Assembly (NCBI GenBank): GCA_028023455.1
Contig: JAQFVV010000233.1
Span: 64,001 to 128,000 of the forward strand
Source of the DNA: Epiperipatus broadwayi
Lineage: Eukaryota > Onychophora > Udeonychophora > Euonychophora > Peripatidae
Length of the DNA: 64,000 nt
Direction of reading: 5' to 3'
Shown here: positions 57,922 through 64,000 of the stretch, piece by piece
Layout of the letters: each line of letters opens with the position of its first letter
How positions within the stretch are numbered: the stretch's first letter is position 1
Translations under genes and position numbers: made by a program
The notes under the pieces: generated by a model
Seen by the model: only the letters and a program-made list of their open reading frames with translations
Told to the model about the DNA's origin: nothing
Database searches by the model: none

Positions 57922-59665
57922 ATGAGTCATAGAGTTAGCGATATCAGTAAAATGAAACAATATGAAATAAGTAGTGAAGAATACGGATACGGAGATTCAG
58001 AAGAGATTAACAAATTAGAAGATGAGAATGGAAGCAGTAATGGGGAGTTGGAACAAGATTTTTTAGGGGATGCCAATTCAATGGATGTTCTAAGCCTGGA
58101 AATTACTTTCAAGGAGCCAGAGCTTTTATTAGGAAATATGAACAAGGGACCAGGGGTCATGGACAGTAACCACCAGTTATTCATGATGATGCAGAGCTTA
58201 TTAAAGGAACAGAAGAAACAAGCAGAAGAATCCCAGAAGACAGAAGGTCTATTAAAGGACCAAGCTGAAAAACAGAAGAAAGAAGCTGAAGAATCCCAGA
58301 AGAAGATGGAAGGTCTATTAAAGGACCAAGCTGAAAAGACGGAGTGCCTATTAAAGGACCAAGCTGAAAAGACGGAGGGCCTATTAAAGGACCAAGCTGA
58401 AAAACAGAAGAAAGAAGCTGAAGAACGGAAGAAAGAAGCTGAAGAATGGAAGAAAGAAGCTGAAGAATTCTGGAAGATGATGCAGGGTTTATTAGAAAGG
58501 CAAGCTGAAGAACAACAGAAGATGGAAGAATGGGTTAAACAAATTGATGAAAAAAAACACTTGCTATAGAAGGAATAAAAGAGGATTATCAACAGATTCA
58601 TGAGCAATTTCAGCAGTCCGAATCAATATTAAAAGTAGCACAACAGGAGGTAACAAAACACGAGGGACAATTAAAAGATATTCAGGTAGCTCAGGGGGAG
58701 ATAAAAAATCAACTTTATGAGATGAGTGAAAAGGCTAAACATGACTACGAGACATCAGAAAAGGAGATAAATGAAATTAAGAACACACTTCAAGAAACCC
58801 AAATGAAAATACAATTGGATCTTAAAGACACTGTGGAAGGTCTCTGCAAGGAATTGGAACAGATCCAATTGGTACCAAAAGGAATATTGGAAGAGCAAGG
58901 TGAAGTGAACCGTCCAGTTAAGGCAATGCATCTAGAGCCAGAACATAAGTATCCACCACAGGGAGATTTTAGAAAACAACCGGAAATGGAACTTGGGAAT
59001 ATGATGGTGAGTAGTGAGCCAGTTATTGCAGAGAGGAGTCATGATGTAAATAATTGCCCATTTAATATGAGAGGAAATTATAACATGGCAAAATTTATAC
59101 AAATTCAACATTTTCATGGAGACCCCAGAGACAGCCCACAAGAGCACTTGGGAAGTCTTAAGGAGCTGTTTTTTTTAATCCTGCCAGTCATGAAGAACAG
59201 GTAGCCATTGCGAGCCATTATTTAAAGGGAACAGCAAAGAACTGGTGGAACTCCTTGCAAGAAAAGCCTTGGATCTTTGGGGATTATAGAGCAGCTCTCC
59301 TTCAGAGTTATTGGAATGAAGAGTGACAGGATGGCCTTCTGTACACCTTGTCTACAGAAAAATATAAGCCTAGCCCTAGAGAGACTCATACTCAGTTTTT
59401 TGTGCGTCAAGTTGCCAGATTTAGGTCTTTAACAGCATTTGCTTATTCCGATGCTCGAATTATTAGGACCATCCGTCATAACATGCCGCCATGGATCCAG
59501 AAAATGATGTTAGGAAGCCAGATCACAGATGTGGAACAAATGACACATTTCCTGACCTCTATTGATTATGGTCACCTTACCCCAGAACCACCAGAGAAGT
59601 TACAAAGGGTGGATGAGCCCAGAGTCCAGATGATTAGGATGAACAATGAAAGTAGGGAATTATAA
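57922..59665 (+). pseudogene. gag of element B (coiled-coil plus capsid), broken
   Basis: The first piece (57922-58569) has an acidic N-terminus and a long Lys/Glu/Gln-rich coiled coil built partly from 33-bp repeats encoding L-L-K-D-Q-A-E-K. An A8 run at 58550-58557 marks a frameshift; the coiled coil continues in another frame through 58722-59204. A T8 run at 59169-59176 marks a second shift inside the capsid (after S-P-Q-E-H-L-G-S-L-K), with a further nonsense TGA at 59324. The last piece (59348-59665) has R-E-T-H-T-Q-F-F-V-R-Q-V-A-R-F, typical of the retrotransposon Gag family. No CCHC zinc knuckle is visible after it; instead the region before protease is basic. It ends at TAA, in frame with pol, which may be natural or a CAA mutation. 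Confidence 0.8.
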
Positions 59666-62600
59666 CTGAAGAACTCAACAAAACCAAACTGCATTAAAAA
59701 GAAAGATGTCAGAAAACTTCAAGGAGTCCCGTTAGGCCGTTTCTTTCTGCAGCACCCCAGAGGAAAAAGGAACAAATTGACTTATGATAATAACCCCATT
59801 ACTACACTCATTCACGAAATGGACCAACCAAAGACAAATGGAGTCCAGAACCTGTATCCAACTGTAAATGTTAGTGTAGTTACCCATAACATTCTTGCAT
59901 TACTAGACTCTGGGAGTCAAGTGTCTCTCATTTCAAAATCATGGTTCATCAGGTACAGTAGCCAAGAGAAAAATATAATGGAACTTCCAACACACCCTAT
60001 ACACTTAATGCTAGCCAATGGAAGAAGGGTCACCACTGAAAACCACCAAATTTGGTTAGAGGTGAGGTTATGTGAAGAATTAATAGGACACTCATTTCTG
60101 GTTGTTGCTGGACTTATACATGAAATGGTTTTGGGAACTGATTTCTTAACCCAGCAACAATGTATTATAAATTTTCCAGAGAGGATGTGTGTGATAAAGG
60201 GCAAACTTGTAAAGTTCAATACAGAAAATGAACCTCCAGCATTGAAGGTGGGATGTTTAACACAACCTGTCGATACTGCATTGATTATGGAAAAGGTTGA
60301 TGGATCTACTCTAACTGAACTTAAGGATCGAGATCAATTGGCAAAAATCTTGATGGAGAATAGACAAATATTTTCAACTGTCCCAGGAGAAATAAAGGGT
60401 TATACACACCGGATTCATGTTAAGGAAAATTCGTATGTGCAATCACGAACCTATCCAATTCCATTCCAGTACCACGAGGAAGTTGAAAAACAAATCCGTC
60501 AAATGGTTGAGTGGAATATCATTGAGAGAAGCCCTTCACCATATAATAATCCATTGGTAGTTGTTAAAAAGAAAAATGGTACTCTTCGATTGTGCTTAGA
60601 TGCCCGGAAGTTGAATAGTATGACTATTCCGGAGCGGGACATACCTCCTTCAGCACAAGAATTATTTGTAAAGTTAGCGGGCAAATGCCTGTTTTCTACT
60701 GTAGATCTTACTGCTAGTTATTGGCAAATGGTTTTAGACCCATGAGACCGTAAATATACAGCATTCCGTTATAATGGGCAAACTCATGTGTTCAAAAGAG
60801 TGCCATTTGGACTTATAAATAGTGGAGCCGGACTTGTGAGATGTCTAAGCCAAGTTTTGTCAGAAGACTTGCAAAAACATTTGGTTTCATATGTTGATGA
60901 CATCGTGATTGCATCTAAGAATCCATTGGAACATTTAAAATATTTAGAAATGTTTTTTAAGGAGTGTAAAAAAAAGAACATTTCCATAAATTTAAAAAAG
61001 AGTTTGTTTGGTCTCAGGGAAATAGCTTTCTTGGGCCATCTAATTGGTGAGCAAGGAATACGAGCACACCCAGATAAAATTAAGGCAATAGAGGATTTTC
61101 CATGCCCAACTACTCACAAACATATTCGATCTTTCTTGGGTTTATGTAATTTCTACCACAAATTTTATCCTGGTTTTGCTCAAGAAACATCCAACATGGT
61201 AGAGTTACTACGGAAGGGGCAAAAGTGGAATTGGAGCAACGTACATGACCAAGAGTTTTCTAATATTAAAAGGAAGTTTCTTGACACTGTGATACTTCAT
61301 CATCCTAACTTTAATTGTCCATTCTATGTCCAAACTGACAGCAGTAAGAAAGGTTTGGGAGCTGTACTGTTTCAAGTGGATGAGGAAGGAAAACATGAGG
61401 TTTTATATTTTTGTAGCAGAACATTAAAAGGAGCAGAGAATAATTATACTACGAGCGATCAAGAAACACTTGCCATTGTTTGGGCATGCCAAAAGTTTCA
61501 GCAATTTCTCTAGGGATCTGAAGTTATCTTAGTCACGGATCACAAATGTTTGGAATTCTTAAATAAAAGTTTCCTTACAAATGAAAGGCTCATAAGGTGG
61601 AGCCTCATTTTACAAAAATTTAACTATAGTATAGTTTATTGCCCAGGCCATGAAAATATAGTGGCAGATATATTAAGCCGGAATCCCATACCAATGTCAC
61701 TTCAGAATCCGGAACTTGTCGATCGAACTGCTAAGGTAATGATCACAGCTAATGAGATATTCGTTGAGTCTGATCTAAAGAATATAAGATATTGGCAAGA
61801 AAGGGATCTCCAATATGGAAATATCATTCGTGCGGTGTTAAGGAAAAGAGAAGAAAATGTTTCCAAACTGAGTGCCAAAAGGATAAGTCGGTATCAAATA
61901 AGGGAAGGAATATTACATATTAGGACAAACAAAGAAGACAATCCATGGAAAATTGTGGTACCACACCGCATGAGGAAACAAATTATAAATGCAACTCATC
62001 AAAGTCTTGGACATTATGGACCCAGAAAAACAGAAGAGGCAGTGAGACGAAGGTTTTATTGGCCCGGAATGTATGCTCAAATTTTGACCATATTAAGAGG
62101 GTGTTCCTTATGTGCAAAATCAAAGCACCTTACGAAATCGTATGCAGGGACAGTCATTCCTATTGTTGCTTCCAAGCCAAATGAATTATTGGCTATAGAT
62201 CACTATGGTCCTTTGCCCAGATTTAGACGCTTCCAGTATCTGTTAGTTACTTATGATGTTTTCTCTAAATATGTTCAAGCATATCCGGTACCATGAGCAG
62301 ATTCCAGAAATGTGATTCGGGTTTTACAAAACAAACAATTCCCTGAAGTAGGTAAACCTGAAATTTTGCTATCAGACCATGGTTCCGCATTCACATCCAA
62401 GGAGTGGAGAGCCTGGATTCTTCGACAAGGACTAACACATCATCTCACATCGGTTCGAAACCCCCAATCTAACCCATGCGAGCATGTAATGAAAGAGATA
62501 AACTGACTATTCCGCACCTATACTTCTGAGAATCATAGAGGTTGGGTCAACAATACCAAGAAGATAACAGATTTTATTAACCAATCAGTTAATGAATCAA

Positions 62601-62992
62601 CAGGTTTTACACCAAGGCGTCTTCACTTTGGCAAACCATGCCCGGAGATTTTCAAATCCTTACCAAATGAGGATGTTTGTATTGATCAAAAATGTGACCA
62701 GCAACGTGCTCGATCAAGGTTAGCTCATATGGCTAAAATTAGAATTAGAAAGGGGCGTATTCCTCATCATAGATTTTGTGAAGGAGATCAAGTGTGGCTT
62801 AAAGTTCCTAAGTGCAGTAATGTCACACGCCAAGAGTTCCACAAATTTTTCCCTTTATATAAAGGTCCTTATATAATTAAAAAGAAATGTGGGGAAAATG
62901 CTTTCCTTTTAAGAGAAGGAAAAGTAATTAAAGGCACCTACAATGCGCACCAATTAAAGCCATATATACTGCCTGACCCAGGGAAAGAATAG
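59666..62992 (+). pseudogene. pol of element B: protease, RT, RNase H, integrase
   Basis: One continuous frame with stops. Protease has L-D-S-G-S-Q-V-S-L-I (Asp codon 59906). RT starts near 60400 with P-Y-N-N-P-L-V-V-V-K-K-K-N-G, then L-C-L-D-A-R and the YVDD box at 60890-60901. RNase H has Q-T-D-S-S near 61333, E-T-L-A-I-V-W-A and V-T-D-H-K. Integrase has an HHCC finger (about 62000-62125), then I-D-H-Y-G-P near 62198, S-D-H-G-S-A-F near 62370 and P-C-E-H-V-M near 62475, followed by the GPY/F module (GPY codons 62864-62872). Premature stops are TGA 60743, TAG 61511, TGA 62294 and TGA 62504. Apart from these the frame and motifs are well kept, so inactivation is fairly recent. This copy cannot supply functional enzyme. 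Confidence 0.92.
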
Positions 62993-63184
62993 TAAAAAGT
63001 GTTTGAGATATTAGGAGGGACCATTGATTTTCAAAAGGACTTCAGAGAATAGGGAGATTCCAATTAGTACATTGTAGTTAAAATTTCATTAAGTGAGACA
63101 TAAACATAGTAGTGGGGAATAGACAGACTAGTTTGCTATTATTAGTTGACCATGTGTTTCTTTGCCACTTGGAATAACAATTTT

Positions 63185-63252
63185 TAAAGGTATAAGTAAA
63201 ATCATTTTTTTTAACAAATTTTTTTTTGTTTGTTCCTCTAATTACGGGAATG
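63185..63252 (+). promoter_or_regulatory. T-rich tracts and short polypurine tract of element B
   Basis: Two T8 tracts lead to ATTACGGGAA just before the 3' LTR. Layout matches element A (T tracts, then GGGAA), and the purine run is again very short. Confidence 0.45.
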
Positions 63253-64000
63253 TGAAGTGGTAAATCTGTAGTACATATTTAACTTCACTGCCTGATGACA
63301 TTACATACCTTTAAAGTAGGGTTTGAACCTGTTTATATGTTTATTTGGTCATCCAGGAATGTTAAGCACACACATATACACATATCACTTCCACCCTGTT
63401 TATTTAAGAAAAGGTTATGTGTAACCAGTTGAATTATTATTTTAGCTTAAGTATATTTTATTTTCAAGCTTGTAAATTCCCTTCACTTAGATAATTGTGT
63501 ATGTGTGTATATGTATTACAGATATAAAAATAAATACAATTAATGTAGAGCTAAAGCAATGCCAGAAATTCTAAAAAGTATTATTACAATTTAAAAATGT
63601 CATTCTCATTTCAAGTCAAACCAAAAATCATATTTTAAAGTTATTTGCAATTTTAAAAATACGTTTAAATAATCTGCTTTCTGGAACGTATTGTTTACAT
63701 CTTCCAATATTGCTAAATTTCAAGTATAGGAGGAGCAGAAGTTCTAGGAATGCACGGAAGGAGTTCAAATCACTCTTCTCTCTGGTATTTGTGTAGAGAG
63801 TGGAAACAAAATGGACTGTGAGTAAAAAAGGAATTTGCCTCCCTGATCTTAAATCGCCTTTGTCCTGCCTTCTGCTATGCCATCGCTACTTGAGAACTGT
63901 TATGTTTAATTGTAAAGAATATTGGAAGATGCCTACCATTATTTTATTAATATTGTGCCTTGCTAAACTTCATATACGTTATTATAAGTGGCCACCATAA
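63253..64000 (+). repeat. 3' LTR of element B, cut by the window end
   Basis: Matches 53250 onward with about 16 differences and a 15-bp extra segment (AAGAAAAGG region near 63405). The open frame at 63800-64000 is in LTR sequence, also present near 53800-53980, and is not a gene. Confidence 0.9.

Larger units (their letters stand above)
53250..64000 (+). mobile_element. Element B: full-length Ty3/gypsy LTR retrotransposon, coding-dead, truncated by the window
   Basis: The 5' LTR at 53250-55996 has its first about 750 bp repeated from 63253 to the window end. Between them lie PBS, leader, gag, protease, RT, RNase H and integrase with GPY/F tail, in gypsy order. The visible LTR parts differ by about 2% plus one 15-bp indel. 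Gag is frameshifted and pol has several nonsense codons. No env-like ORF follows pol. Related to element A in LTR ends, leader motifs and C-terminal tail. Confidence 0.92.

Noticed and set aside
57927-58607. 226-codon open frame on minus opposite element B gag
   Set aside because: Its Ser/Phe-rich repeats are the reverse reading of the Lys/Glu coiled-coil repeats of gag.
62993-63252. Possible env gene after element B pol
   Set aside because: Only about 260 bp with no long open frame separate pol from the 3' LTR.
63800-64000. Open frame at the right edge of the window
   Set aside because: It lies in the 3' LTR of element B; the matching region of the 5' LTR (near 53800-53980) is not a gene.

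Overview
This window looks like non-coding, mostly intronic DNA from a large, very A+T-rich invertebrate genome; by eye about three quarters of the bases are A or T. Only one piece of host coding sequence is convincing: an 84-bp exon on the minus strand at 33023-33106. It has consensus splice sites and encodes the WGWGxEDDEF block of beta-1,4-galactosyltransferase 7 (B4GALT7), the proteoglycan linker enzyme. The residues around the block read like a protostome, perhaps an arthropod such as a chelicerate; that placement is inference. No second exon was found, so most of the window is probably two long introns of this gene filled with transposons.

Left part, 1-33 kb. The window opens with the end of a hAT DNA transposon (1-150) beside a decayed RTE-type reverse transcriptase (190-671, minus). 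A fold-back made of Penelope-like element (PLE) GIY-YIG ends lies at 1301-2475. A quiet stretch follows, C-rich/G-poor at 3660-7250 and then G-rich after a (TA)n tract at 7261-7335. Next come an RTE 3' end (9150-9703), a tandemly duplicated hAT C-terminal fragment (about 9952-10970), an old Ty3/gypsy element on the minus strand with recognisable LTRs (14150-21353), a decayed ZBED5/SCAND3-like hAT transposase (28400-30000, minus) and a PLE GIY-YIG fragment (30850-31560, minus).

Middle part, 33-40.7 kb. After the exon come three inverted-repeat elements: a Tc1/mariner-style MITE at 33777-34023, a long hairpin at 34107-34336, and a 613-bp element with 179-bp arms at 37568-38180. A PLE tail fragment and another RTE 3' end are also present.

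Right part, 40.7-64 kb. Two related, much younger LTR retrotransposons dominate. Element A (40704-48961) is complete, with 2.2-kb LTRs and a 4-bp target duplication, but has lost protease, RT, RNase H and most of integrase. A deletion joined the start of Gag in frame to the integrase GPY/F tail, and the resulting 305-codon ORF is intact. Element B (53250 to beyond 64000) is a full-length Ty3/gypsy relative with gag, protease, RT, RNase H and integrase. Its gag is frameshifted and its pol carries several nonsense codons, so this copy cannot act on its own. A and B share LTR-end hairpins, a 24-nt LTR-to-PBS spacer, repeated leader motifs and the GPY/F tail. The working model is that A is a non-autonomous partner mobilised by an intact relative of B. 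A decayed PLE (50.0-51.6 kb, minus) lies between them.
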